DNA from: Edaphobacter modestus
GTDB lineage: Bacteria; Acidobacteriota; Terriglobia; Terriglobales; Acidobacteriaceae
DNA: 64,000 nucleotides
Direction: 5' to 3'
NCBI RefSeq assembly: GCF_004217555.1
Contig: NZ_SHKW01000001.1
Location: 1,674,001-1,738,000, forward strand
Part shown: positions 34,946-43,200 of the stretch, in pieces
Layout of the letters: the number at the start of each line of letters is the position of its first letter
Position numbering within the stretch: position 1 is the first letter of the stretch
Program-made: the position numbers and the translations under genes
Notes under the pieces: model-generated
Databases searched by the model: none
What the model was told of the DNA's origin: nothing
What the model saw: only the letters and a program-made list of their open reading frames with translations

Positions 34946-35571
34946 TTCCTCGCTATCAGCGCATCCTCTTCTGGGGTCTTGTGGGTTGCATCTTCCTGAT
35001 GGGAGGGTTTCTTTTACGAGGCTGCCGCGTGGCTCAGAAGCGTCTTACTGCGCTCAACGATGCGACCCCCATTGCAGCCCCAACGGCCGCCGCAACGGAA
35101 GAGGTAACGTTATACGTCGCCTCCGACGCTGACGCTACGATTACGGCAGCTCGATCCGAGCTCGCACTCCCCCAGGACCCTTCGCTGCGGGCGCGAACAC
35201 TGCTGGAACATCTTCTTGCGCAGTATTCGCTCCCCGACTCCGCACATCCGCTTCAAAGCGGGCCATCGGTTGACGATGTGTTTTTCCTGACGGACTCTTC
35301 TCGTCCGAATACGGGCAAGGCGATCGCGGTAAACCTGCGAAGCTCTTTCGTCGACAATCACCCTTCCGGCATTGAAGTGGAGCAGCTCACGCTGAATTCC
35401 ATCATTGGCACGCTGCATGCGGCATTTCCCGAGTCCACCGAGGTGAGATTTCTTGTCGACGGTCAATCGCGTGAGACGCTCGCTGGCCATGCCGCCCTCG
35501 ATCAGGCGTTTCCGCTTACAGACACGACGATTCGTCCAACTGCTCCAAGCGAGGCAGCGGCTCAGCCATGA
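34942..35571 (+). CDS. GerMN domain protein, membrane anchored
   Basis: A 209-aa protein with one N-terminal hydrophobic segment (ILFWGLVGCIFLMGGFLLRG); a lipobox-like LLRGC is also present, so anchoring could be by helix or lipid. The GerMN region includes VTLYVASDADATITAA, SVDDVFFLTDSSRPNTGKAI and VEQLTLNSIIGTLHAAFPES. GerMN domains are spore-germination modules in Bacillus, and in non-sporulating diderms they occur in cell-envelope proteins. It is translationally coupled to the amidase and to murI by ATGA-type overlaps, which places it in peptidoglycan metabolism. Confidence 0.85.
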   Translation: MIPRYQRILFWGLVGCIFLMGGFLLRGCRVAQKRLTALNDATPIAAPTAAATEEVTLYVASDADATITAARSELALPQDPSLRARTLLEHLLAQYSLPDSAHPLQSGPSVDDVFFLTDSSRPNTGKAIAVNLRSSFVDNHPSGIEVEQLTLNSIIGTLHAAFPESTEVRFLVDGQSRETLAGHAALDQAFPLTDTTIRPTAPSEAAAQP

Positions 35572-36401
35572 AGACGATCGGCGTATTCGATTCCGGGTTC
35601 GGCGGGCTTACGGTTCTTCGTGAGCTCCTCCAATTAATTCCTGATGCGCGCTATGTCTATCTCGGAGACACGGCGCGGCTTCCTTATGGCTCGAAGTCCC
35701 GAAAGACGATTGCGCGCTATGCGGTATCGAGCGCCAGATTTCTCGCCGACCAGGGAGCGGATCTGCTGGTGATTGCCTGCAACACGGCAACGGCGCTCGC
35801 CCTCGACGACATCCGGGCTGCCGTACCTGTTCCGATCGTTGGAGTCGTAGAGCCCGGCGCACACGCTGCACTGACAGCAGCCATAGCGAGTTCCGCGGGA
35901 ACCGGCGGGTCGCGCGTTATCGTGCTCGCGACCTCTGCGACGACGCAGTCGGGAGCTTATACCCGAGCGTTGAATGCACTCGGTCTTCGCTCCGTCGAGA
36001 AGGCCTGCCCGCTGCTTGTACCGCTGGTGGAAGAAGGATGGCTGCATTCAGACGTTCATACCTCCGTGACTCTTGAGGTTCTGCGCATCTATCTTCTGGA
36101 GGCTCTTGAACAGGCTCCAGCCGCCAATATTCTTCTACTAGGCTGCACGCACTATCCACTGCTCAAACCACTGATCGAGACTACGCTCAAGAATCTGCAT
36201 CACCCGATGCAGATTATCGATTCTGCGGAGGCCACGGCCAGTGCGGTCGCCGCACTGGCAATGGATTCAGGGCCGGGCGCAATCGTCATGCCTGACCGAG
36301 TCTTCTACGCGACGGATTCGATCGAGAAATTTCAGCGGCTCGGGTCTGCATTCCTTCGGCAACCGCTGCCGCCCGTGAAGCTGGTCGACCTGGGCGGCTA
36401 A
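35568..36401 (+). CDS. murI: Glutamate racemase
   Basis: A 277-aa racemase that makes D-glutamate for peptidoglycan. Motifs are IGVFDSGFGGLTVLREL (Asp/Ser), YLGDTARLPYGSKS, and the two catalytic cysteines in IACNTATALALDDI and LGCTHYPLLKPLIE. It is the last gene of the amidase-GerMN-murI operon, beginning in a four-base overlap. No gamma-glutamyl ligase gene is linked. Confidence 0.95.
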   Translation: MKTIGVFDSGFGGLTVLRELLQLIPDARYVYLGDTARLPYGSKSRKTIARYAVSSARFLADQGADLLVIACNTATALALDDIRAAVPVPIVGVVEPGAHAALTAAIASSAGTGGSRVIVLATSATTQSGAYTRALNALGLRSVEKACPLLVPLVEEGWLHSDVHTSVTLEVLRIYLLEALEQAPAANILLLGCTHYPLLKPLIETTLKNLHHPMQIIDSAEATASAVAALAMDSGPGAIVMPDRVFYATDSIEKFQRLGSAFLRQPLPPVKLVDLGG

Positions 36402-36445
36402 GATTTTCGTCGATGCCGAAATCGTCTGCGCGGTAATCTGTCTGC

Positions 36446-36826
36446 ATGCCATATCTGTTGAAGACGGAACCAGACAAATATTCCTACGACGATCTCATCC
36501 GCGATGGAGAGACAACGTGGGATGGAATCTCAAATAACCAGGCGCTGTTGACGCTTCGCAACATGAAGAAGGGCGACAAGCTTGTTATCTATCACTCCAA
36601 TGTGGGCAAGGCCGCCGTGGGCACGGCAAAGGTTGTCTCCGTTGACGCGACGGACCCGAAGAACCCGATTGTGCGCATTGCGCCGGTGAAGCCATTGAAA
36701 CGCGAGAGGCCACTTGCCGAGATTCGCGAGGCCGCAGTCTTCCAGGGATCGATTCTCTTCCGCCAGTTTCGCCTCTCTGTCGTTCCTCTCTCCGAAGAAC
36801 AGTACGAGTGGCTTATTCATCCGTGA
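36446..36826 (+). CDS. EVE domain protein
   Basis: A 126-aa single-domain protein: MPYLLKTEPDKYSYDDLIRD, WDGISNNQALLTLRNMKKGD, KLVIYHSNVGKAAVGTAKVV and the close LFRQFRLSVVPLSEEQYEW are the EVE (YTH-like) landmarks. EVE domains bind modified nucleobases in DNA or RNA, through an aromatic cage. The 3' end overlaps the convergent pheA by 14 bp. It is likely transcribed on its own or read through from murI, whose stop is 45 bp upstream. Confidence 0.92.
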   Translation: MPYLLKTEPDKYSYDDLIRDGETTWDGISNNQALLTLRNMKKGDKLVIYHSNVGKAAVGTAKVVSVDATDPKNPIVRIAPVKPLKRERPLAEIREAAVFQGSILFRQFRLSVVPLSEEQYEWLIHP

Positions 36827-37661
36827 AGGTCGCTGCGCGATATTTGCCAAGCACCTTGACCATCCTGCAGTGCTCCATCAGGGCGGCAACGGCTGCCTCA
36901 GCTTTTCCAGGCACGTCAAACCTCACATCCACGTAAAAGACATACTCCCACGGGCTGCCGGGAACGGGGCGGGACTCGATTTTTGTCAGATCGACTCCTG
37001 CCCACGCCAGCCTTTCCAGGGCTGCAACAAGCGTGCCCGGCCGGTGCTCAATCGCAAAGGCCAGACTCATCTTGTTTTCCGGACCTTTGGGTTCAATCAG
37101 CCACGGATCTTCGGTGCGGCGGATGAGATGAAAGCGCGTGAAGTTCTGCGTATGGTCTTCGATGGATGGAATAAGGATTTCAGCGCCATAGTGTGAGGCC
37201 GCAAGCTGCGGCGCAATTCCCGCAATATCTCGCAGGTTCTGCTCCATCAGGTGCTTTACGCTACCCGCCGTATCGTAGAACGGCATCACCTCGAACTCTG
37301 GATGCGATTGAAGAAACTTTCTGCACTGGGATAACGCGACCGGATGCGAGAGTACGCGGCGCACTTCCCCTGTCGTCACGCCCGGTGCGACGATCAGGTT
37401 GTGCCGGATACGAAGAAGACTCTCGCTTTCGATGCGTACATCAAGCTCCAGCAACAGATCGTAGTGCTCGGCGACAGAGCCGTGGAGACTGTTTTCGATA
37501 GGCAGAACTGCGGCATCGACGTCGCCTGAGATAACGCGCGCCATGACTTCCGCCGAGACGTTGCAGGGAAGGATGCTTAGCGCGTCCACTTCGTTGCCCA
37601 ACATCGACATGGTCGCCATGTGGCTGTTGGAACCCAGCTCCCCTTGAATCGCAATCTTCAA
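36813..37661 (-). CDS. pheA: Prephenate dehydratase
   Basis: A 282-aa monofunctional enzyme turning prephenate into phenylpyruvate. The PDT domain (1-180) has VDAAVLPIENSLHGSVAEHY, LVIRHNL-like strands and the catalytic Thr in NFTRFHLI. An ACT domain follows with the phenylalanine-binding ESRPVPGSPWEYVFYVDV, so it should be feedback inhibited. No chorismate mutase domain is attached. It overlaps the convergent EVE gene at the 3' end. It links to aroK and aroB elsewhere in the window. Confidence 0.92.
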   Translation of the reverse strand: MKIAIQGELGSNSHMATMSMLGNEVDALSILPCNVSAEVMARVISGDVDAAVLPIENSLHGSVAEHYDLLLELDVRIESESLLRIRHNLIVAPGVTTGEVRRVLSHPVALSQCRKFLQSHPEFEVMPFYDTAGSVKHLMEQNLRDIAGIAPQLAASHYGAEILIPSIEDHTQNFTRFHLIRRTEDPWLIEPKGPENKMSLAFAIEHRPGTLVAALERLAWAGVDLTKIESRPVPGSPWEYVFYVDVRFDVPGKAEAAVAALMEHCRMVKVLGKYRAATFTDE

Positions 37662-37813
37662 AAAGCACGCTCCGTTGAACTTCTATTTTATTCATGAATG
37701 GCAACCTCCACCGCGGCGAAGGCAACTTACCAACAGGAAGGCCGCGCAGGCAGGGCAGTTCGAAAGCCTTGTGATTACGGCATAAGTCGCATCCATCTTT
37801 GAGGAGTTCACCC

Positions 37814-37963
37814 ATGCTTTGGACGATCACCATCATTCTATTTATTCTCTGGATCCTTGGACTGGTCAGCAGTTATACCCTTGGCGGCTGGATTCACATT
37901 CTTCTGGTCCTGGCGATCATCGTTTTGATCTTCAACCTGCTAAGTGGCCGCAGAGCTTTGTGA
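37814..37963 (+). CDS. Lmo0937-family small membrane protein
   Basis: 49 aa with GAGGAG (37801-37806) seven bases before ATG 37814. It has two hydrophobic helices joined by a Gly turn: TITIILFILWILGLVSS and IHILLVLAIIVLIFNLLSG, ending in GRRAL. This is the pattern of the Lmo0937/DUF5670 family, which is broadly distributed and often stress-linked. It lies 87 bp before csbD-like, so the two may share a promoter. Role unknown. Confidence 0.8.
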   Translation: MLWTITIILFILWILGLVSSYTLGGWIHILLVLAIIVLIFNLLSGRRAL

Positions 37964-38050
37964 CGAACAGGTCTATCCTCTGAAGTTGCTCAAGTACCTG
38001 CTCGAAACATCCAAACGAAGTTGGAAGACGTCGCATGAGTGGAGTGAATT

Positions 38051-38389
38051 ATGAATAAAGAAACTGTGACAGGGAAATTCGATCAAGTCGCCGGTGCTAT
38101 CAAGCAGAAGGTTGGCGAAGCCTTCAATGATCAGAGTCTCGCCAATTCCGGCGTCGCAGACCAGGTTAAGGGAGCAGCGAAAGAGACCTGGGGGAAGGCA
38201 AAGGATGTGTCTTCTGAGAGACGCGAGGACGTTGCAGCTAATACCGAAGCCGATAAAGACAACTTGAGGGCTCGGGGAGAAGACAGCGCCGATCGTGCAC
38301 GAGATCGTATCGTTGATACCGCGCAAAACGTGAAAAATAAGGTGAGCGAAAAGCTGGATAACCTCCGAGACCGCAGTCGCGATGTCTAG
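38051..38389 (+). CDS. CsbD-family stress protein
   Basis: A 112-aa hydrophilic, Ala/Lys/Asp/Glu-rich helical protein. The first ~55 residues match CsbD (GKFDQVAGAIKQKVGEAF, NSGVADQVKGAAKETWGKA). The rest is a charged helical extension (NLRARGEDSADRARDRI, NVKNKVSEKLDNLRDRS) longer than CsbD itself. CsbD proteins are induced by general or envelope stress; function unclear. A terminator follows at 38415-38439. Confidence 0.9.
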   Translation: MNKETVTGKFDQVAGAIKQKVGEAFNDQSLANSGVADQVKGAAKETWGKAKDVSSERREDVAANTEADKDNLRARGEDSADRARDRIVDTAQNVKNKVSEKLDNLRDRSRDV

Positions 38390-38414
38390 AGCTTATTCAA
38401 GAGAGTGAATCTGT

Positions 38415-38439
38415 GGCCCGCCTGTACGGCGGGCCTTTT
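38415..38439. terminator. Terminator between csbD-like and ubiA-like genes
   Basis: GGCCCGCC (38415-38422) and GGCGGGCC (38428-38435) pair around a TGTAC loop, then TTTT on the plus strand. It is ideally placed for the csbD-like gene. Confidence 0.8.
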
Positions 38440-38444
38440 CTTCG

Positions 38445-39305
38445 TCATCGAAGAAGAACATCGGTCGCAATAAACGCGAAGAACACTACCGAAATGATCC
38501 CGTTCAGGGTGAAGAATGCAGCATTCATGCGTCTCAAATCCCTGGGCGAGACGAGGAGATGCTCATAAAGCAACAGGAGTGCCACTACCGCGATTCCGAT
38601 CATCGCGACTCTCCCCAACTGAAAGGAAACCACCATCCAGTACAGGGTGGCGAGCATTCCAACATGCATCACCCGCGCGATCCAGAAGGCGGCATCGAGA
38701 CCGAACGCCTGTGGAACACTGTTGAGTCCCGCGCTGCGATCATGCTCGAAATCCTGACAAGCATAGAGAACGTCGAAGCCCCCTACCCAGAGAAGTACGG
38801 CGAGCGTGAGAATAATGATTCTCGGATCCAGTGAGCCGCGAACGGCGATCCATGCTGCGGATGGCGCTATGCCAAGAGCAAGTCCCAGAACCAGGTGCGA
38901 CCAGCGGGTGATTCGCTTCATGTAGCTATAGGCCAGCACGACCCCGAGGGCAACGGGGGCGAGTAGCAACGTGAGGTGGTTGAGCATTGCCGCGCCGAGG
39001 AAAAATATCACTGCCGAGATGAGCACAAAGCCCGCAACAAAGCTCGTGGTCAAAGCGCCGGCGGGCAAGGCACGCATGGCGGTTCGAGGATTGGCCGCAT
39101 CCAACCGAGCATCGACAAGGCGATTGAAGGCCATCGCAGCGGAACGCGCCGCAACCATGCATACGATGATCCATCCCAACACACGCAGGGGCGGCCAGGT
39201 TCCAGCCGCCAGAACTGCTCCGGTAAGTGCAAAGGGCAGCGCAAAGATGGAGTGCTCCCACTTGATCATCTCAAACGTGACCGCCGTACTCTTCCACAAG
39301 CTCAT
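38445..39305 (-). CDS. UbiA-type polyprenyltransferase (probably menaquinone, MqnP-like)
   Basis: A 286-aa integral membrane prenyltransferase with seven to nine helices. The two Asp-rich motifs are MAFNRLVDARLDAANPRTAM (NxxxDxxxD) and YACQDFEHDRSAGLNSVPQA (DxxxD). The start FEMIKWEHSIFALPFALTGA fits the 'UbiA-other' subgroup that functions in the futalosine menaquinone pathway. It attaches the polyprenyl chain to the aromatic acid. Since other Mqn genes are not in the window the substrate is inferred; a ubiE/menG gene is at the window's end. Confidence 0.88.
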   Translation of the reverse strand: MSLWKSTAVTFEMIKWEHSIFALPFALTGAVLAAGTWPPLRVLGWIIVCMVAARSAAMAFNRLVDARLDAANPRTAMRALPAGALTTSFVAGFVLISAVIFFLGAAMLNHLTLLLAPVALGVVLAYSYMKRITRWSHLVLGLALGIAPSAAWIAVRGSLDPRIIILTLAVLLWVGGFDVLYACQDFEHDRSAGLNSVPQAFGLDAAFWIARVMHVGMLATLYWMVVSFQLGRVAMIGIAVVALLLLYEHLLVSPRDLRRMNAAFFTLNGIISVVFFAFIATDVLLR

Positions 39306-39326
39306 ACTTCCATCCTAAAAGATGAA

Positions 39327-39355
39327 GGCCGCAGAGAGCACCTCTCTCTGCGGCC
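39327..39355 (-). terminator. Terminator after BON protein gene
   Basis: GGCCGCAGAGAG (39327-39338) and CTCTCTGCGGCC (39344-39355) make a perfect 12-bp stem with a five-base loop. On the minus strand a TTCATCTTTT follows. Confidence 0.75.
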
Positions 39356-39380
39356 CTGGAGCGGAGGAACCGGGCTGAAC

Positions 39381-40163
39381 CTATTTTTCCTGTGAAGAGT
39401 TGGCTACCTGGAGGTTATTCGTTACCTTGAAGACTCCTGGGACCCCATTGGCGCGAATGTTTGCGACATCCTTATCGCCCTGGTTATCAACCATTCCGGA
39501 GAGAGTAACATTGCCATTCACAACCGTGATGCGAATCGGCTTTGCGGGATCGATGGCATATTTGTTCAGCTGAGGAGCGCCATAGACGGCGCGCGCTGTC
39601 GCGAGCCGGATCCGATCGTCCATGGGCGAAACCGGAGCGACTTCAATGTTGTCCACAACATCTTTTACTCCTGGAAAGTTCGCGACAAGACTGATTGCGG
39701 AGTCTTTGTCCGTAGGCCCGTAAGCCACACCTCCCAGAGTCACTACACCATTCTGGACGCCGATCGTGAAAGCGTTGAAGGCCGTCGTTCCATATCCGAC
39801 CCTGTCGTAGGTCAGCTTTTCCGCCAGTTTATTGCGCAGCGTGACATCTTCAACTGTCGGGCCGGCGACTTCGATGAGATTCTCCACCGCCTTCACATTT
39901 CGGCGATGATGCGCCTTCTTGTCCGCATCTTCTTTGTCTGCATAGAGGCCGACAGTTCCCCGCAGGGTGACCACGCCATTCTGCACAGCGATACTTACAT
40001 CCTTGAAGCGTTTATTATCGAGCGCTTTGGTCACATCCGATTGGATTGTGGCGTCCTGTGGATTGCTCGGCGCTGTTTGAGCCGGAACTCTCAAAGCCCC
40101 CCCGATGAGACATGCCGCCATCAGCGCTGAAGCGATTACGCCATTCCTTTTTCCCGTATTCAT
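39381..40163 (-). CDS. Periplasmic protein with three BON domains
   Basis: 260 aa from ATG 40163, which has a GGAGG at 12 bases and directly precedes the signal peptide (VIASALMAACLIGGALRVPA). Three BON domains follow: TIQSDVTKALDNKRFKDVSI plus VTLRGTVGLYADKEDA; LAEKLTYDRVGYGTTAF plus VTLGGVAYGPTDKDSA; and VTLSGMVDNQGDKDVANI at the end. BON domains bind phospholipid or membranes; OsmY-like proteins of this kind are stress-induced. It is the last of a string of small stress-type genes in this stretch. Confidence 0.9.
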   Translation of the reverse strand: MNTGKRNGVIASALMAACLIGGALRVPAQTAPSNPQDATIQSDVTKALDNKRFKDVSIAVQNGVVTLRGTVGLYADKEDADKKAHHRRNVKAVENLIEVAGPTVEDVTLRNKLAEKLTYDRVGYGTTAFNAFTIGVQNGVVTLGGVAYGPTDKDSAISLVANFPGVKDVVDNIEVAPVSPMDDRIRLATARAVYGAPQLNKYAIDPAKPIRITVVNGNVTLSGMVDNQGDKDVANIRANGVPGVFKVTNNLQVANSSQEK

Positions 40164-40237
40164 CCTGCTTTTCCTCCAGAAGTGAGCCGCGCCGATTAAT
40201 CGAATCAAAGAACATGCGTCCCCGTGGCGACAAACCG

Positions 40238-43200
40238 CTAACGATATCGACGGCGTAGTTTATAAACAATGCTAAATACACCTGATTCATCGCGTGTCAC
40301 CACGATCGAAGAATTATGGGTGAGGTCATACTGCACCTGAATGAGTTGCTGCGCCGAGGTGTTCACGTTCGTGGCAAAAATCGCGGTGATCTGCTTGGAT
40401 ATCTGCTCCTGGATCGTAATTCTGGCGGACGAATTTCCGAGAGTTCCGACGAAAGCCGGGTCGATCTTTACGCTTCCTACGCCAAACAACTTCTCAACTC
40501 TGGAACTCACGGTCGCGTTCAACGCACCACTAAGCAAAGCACTGGTCGTAGGATCGGTGCCGGCAGCGATCTGGCTTTCCTGATAGATCTGTGCCTCCTC
40601 CTGAGTTCGACCGAGGGCAAGCAGGGCAAACACATCCGCTTCACTTAATGGAGGTTCGGAACGGTAGGTCGGTTTGAGGTTGCTCGCCGTACCATGGAGT
40701 CCAACCGTGATTTCATAGTTTTCCACTTGCGCCATCGCATCGATGTCGATCGTTGGATCGATACGGACAGGATTCGTGAAGTAAATGTCTCCGCGCTGCA
40801 ACTGGTAGTTCGTGCTGGCAAACGTTGCACTGCCATCGGTAATCTGAATGCGGCCGAGGATGGACGGCGTAGCGACGGTCCCACGGATATTCAGATCGAC
40901 CGAACCGGCCAGCTTGGCATACGAATTTTGAAAATCCAGTTGCGGTGCGCTCGTAATGCGAACCTCAAGACGAATTTTGTTCGAGGGAGCGTCCGGGTCG
41001 GGCGGTGCACTGATTGCGCTTCCGCTTCCGGCGAACGCCGCAAAGTCAACATCGGGCCCTACGCCAAAACGTGTGACCAGGATGCTGCCGCTCAGCAACG
41101 AGCTAGAGGCAGTACCTTGCAGTTTGAGATTGGCATTCGCTGTGGCGCTCAGCCCATACATTCGAACGCGCACGGCATCGCCAGTCGCCGTGAGGTCCAC
41201 ATAAAAGCCGTTGCGAAAAAACAGGGAACCGCCGAGCTTCAACTCTCCACCGCCCGTCTTCCCTGTGACGTTCTGCAGCTGAAGGCGGTCGTCGGTGAAG
41301 ATCAGCGTGCCATTCATGTCGCTCAAGCCGTTGGGAACGCCGTCGAGCGCCATGTTCACATGCTCCAGCTGAACTTTGCCGCTGAGCTTGGGATTACCGA
41401 CCACTCCGCCGACGGTCATGGTGAACTGCACTCTGCCGCTGGAGAGAACGTCCGGATCGAGGGTGTGCAGCAGAGCCATGCTCATGCCCCCGCCGCCCTT
41501 TACGTTGAGCTTGCCACCCTTGGGATCGGTTGCGCCGAAGAGTTGCGCCGTGCCAGAGAATTGCAAGTCGGTATCCTGGCCGACGATATGAAACTGCTCG
41601 ATGGTAGCGAGGCCATCGCGAAGATTGACGCGCAACGGCTCGGCCGCCTTGAGCTCAATCCCCTGCAGCTTCACGTCAACGGCGTTCAGCTCAGCGCTGC
41701 CGTTGAGCGCTTTGGGAGTCTTCAAAGGACCATTGATCGTAGCCACACCCGCGATGGATGACTGAGCCTTAATGTCCTTCGGACCGAACATCGTGAGTGG
41801 CCGGCTGATATCCAGGTTCGCTAGTGAGAGTTTCGCCTGGGTTGGATAATCTCCGGTGAGATCTGTCTGCCCCTGAAGGCTCAACGCAGCACCCACAAGG
41901 CTCGCATTCGCCGTGAAGAAGAGCCTGCTCTGCTGGCTGTGCGCTTCAGCACTCGCCTCGCCCATAGGCTGTCCGGCGTAGGTTACGCCGGACAGCTTGA
42001 TATTGGCATTCAGCGCCGGCTCTGTGGCGGTACCGTTCGCGTCTACCAGCAGTGTCAATCTGCCATCGACGTCCGCTCCCTTCTTCTTTATGGTGTCGAA
42101 CTTCGAAAGCAGAAGGTCATGGCCCTCAAGATGACCGTGAAAATGCTCGGTCCCCATGTCGTATCCACCATTGCCCGTAACCGCGAAACCGTGCAATTTC
42201 AGAGAGACATGGGTTGCATCGATCGCCTTTCCCTTCGCGGTTAAGTCCGCGGATACGGCTTCATACGATTCGCCGTAGGCGACGCCGTCCCTGAGAGAGA
42301 CGTGTCCGTTCCCATCGAGATCTTCTATCGTCCCGGTGACGTGGGCGTTCGCGGCTATGGTTCCCGTTACTGGAACCTTCTGCTGTTGGCCTGCGATCTC
42401 GAGCAGATCGGGAATCTTCGCCTCCGCGAGCCGTAGCTGCGCGTCGATGGCCAATCCGTTATCCCATACGAAGGTCTCCACTCCTCGGCGCGAGACCTCG
42501 CGCCGAGGCTGAACGGTGCCCGACGCATTCAGGACTGCAGTTCCACGATGAATGGTCGAGTCCGCAACTGCCACTCCAGTATTCGGCGAATATTCAGCGT
42601 CCGCGACAAGAGAATCAATCAATGCATCGGTAGAGCCCATCGCGAACTCGATCTCAGAGGCCTCCACGTGCCCTTTCACGTCGAGGTCGCGGGCCATTCC
42701 CTGCGCCGTACCTGTAAAGTGCAGTGCCCCATGAAGTCTCACCGGGATTGCGGCGCTTCCCTTCTTTCCGTTGCCTTCCAGGCCCAGCGAAGTCAGCAGC
42801 TGGTTATATTCCTCGAGATCGCGTACGGTCAGATCGACATGCAGCGCCGTCAGCGGGTCGCCCAGGTTCACACCGAGAATCCCCGAAGCCTCTACGGTCG
42901 ACTGAGGCGTCTGGAGGTGGATTTGCTGAATCTGCACCGTCTCGTTTCGTCCGGTATAGTGCGCCAGAACCTGTCCTGTGAGGGGAACATTTGAGAAGAT
43001 GCCCGGCCGCCTAACTCCGGTGGGTGCAAGCTTCAGATCGCCATCCAGCTCAACCGTATCAGCCACGTCCTTCGCAGTTCCGCCCCATTGAACCTTCACC
43101 GGCCCGCTCACTGCCGTATCGAAGCCCAGATCGCCATAACTCCCTGCCGTGATGTCCATGATCGATCTCAAAGGAACTCCGTTCAGCACGGCGTTGACGT

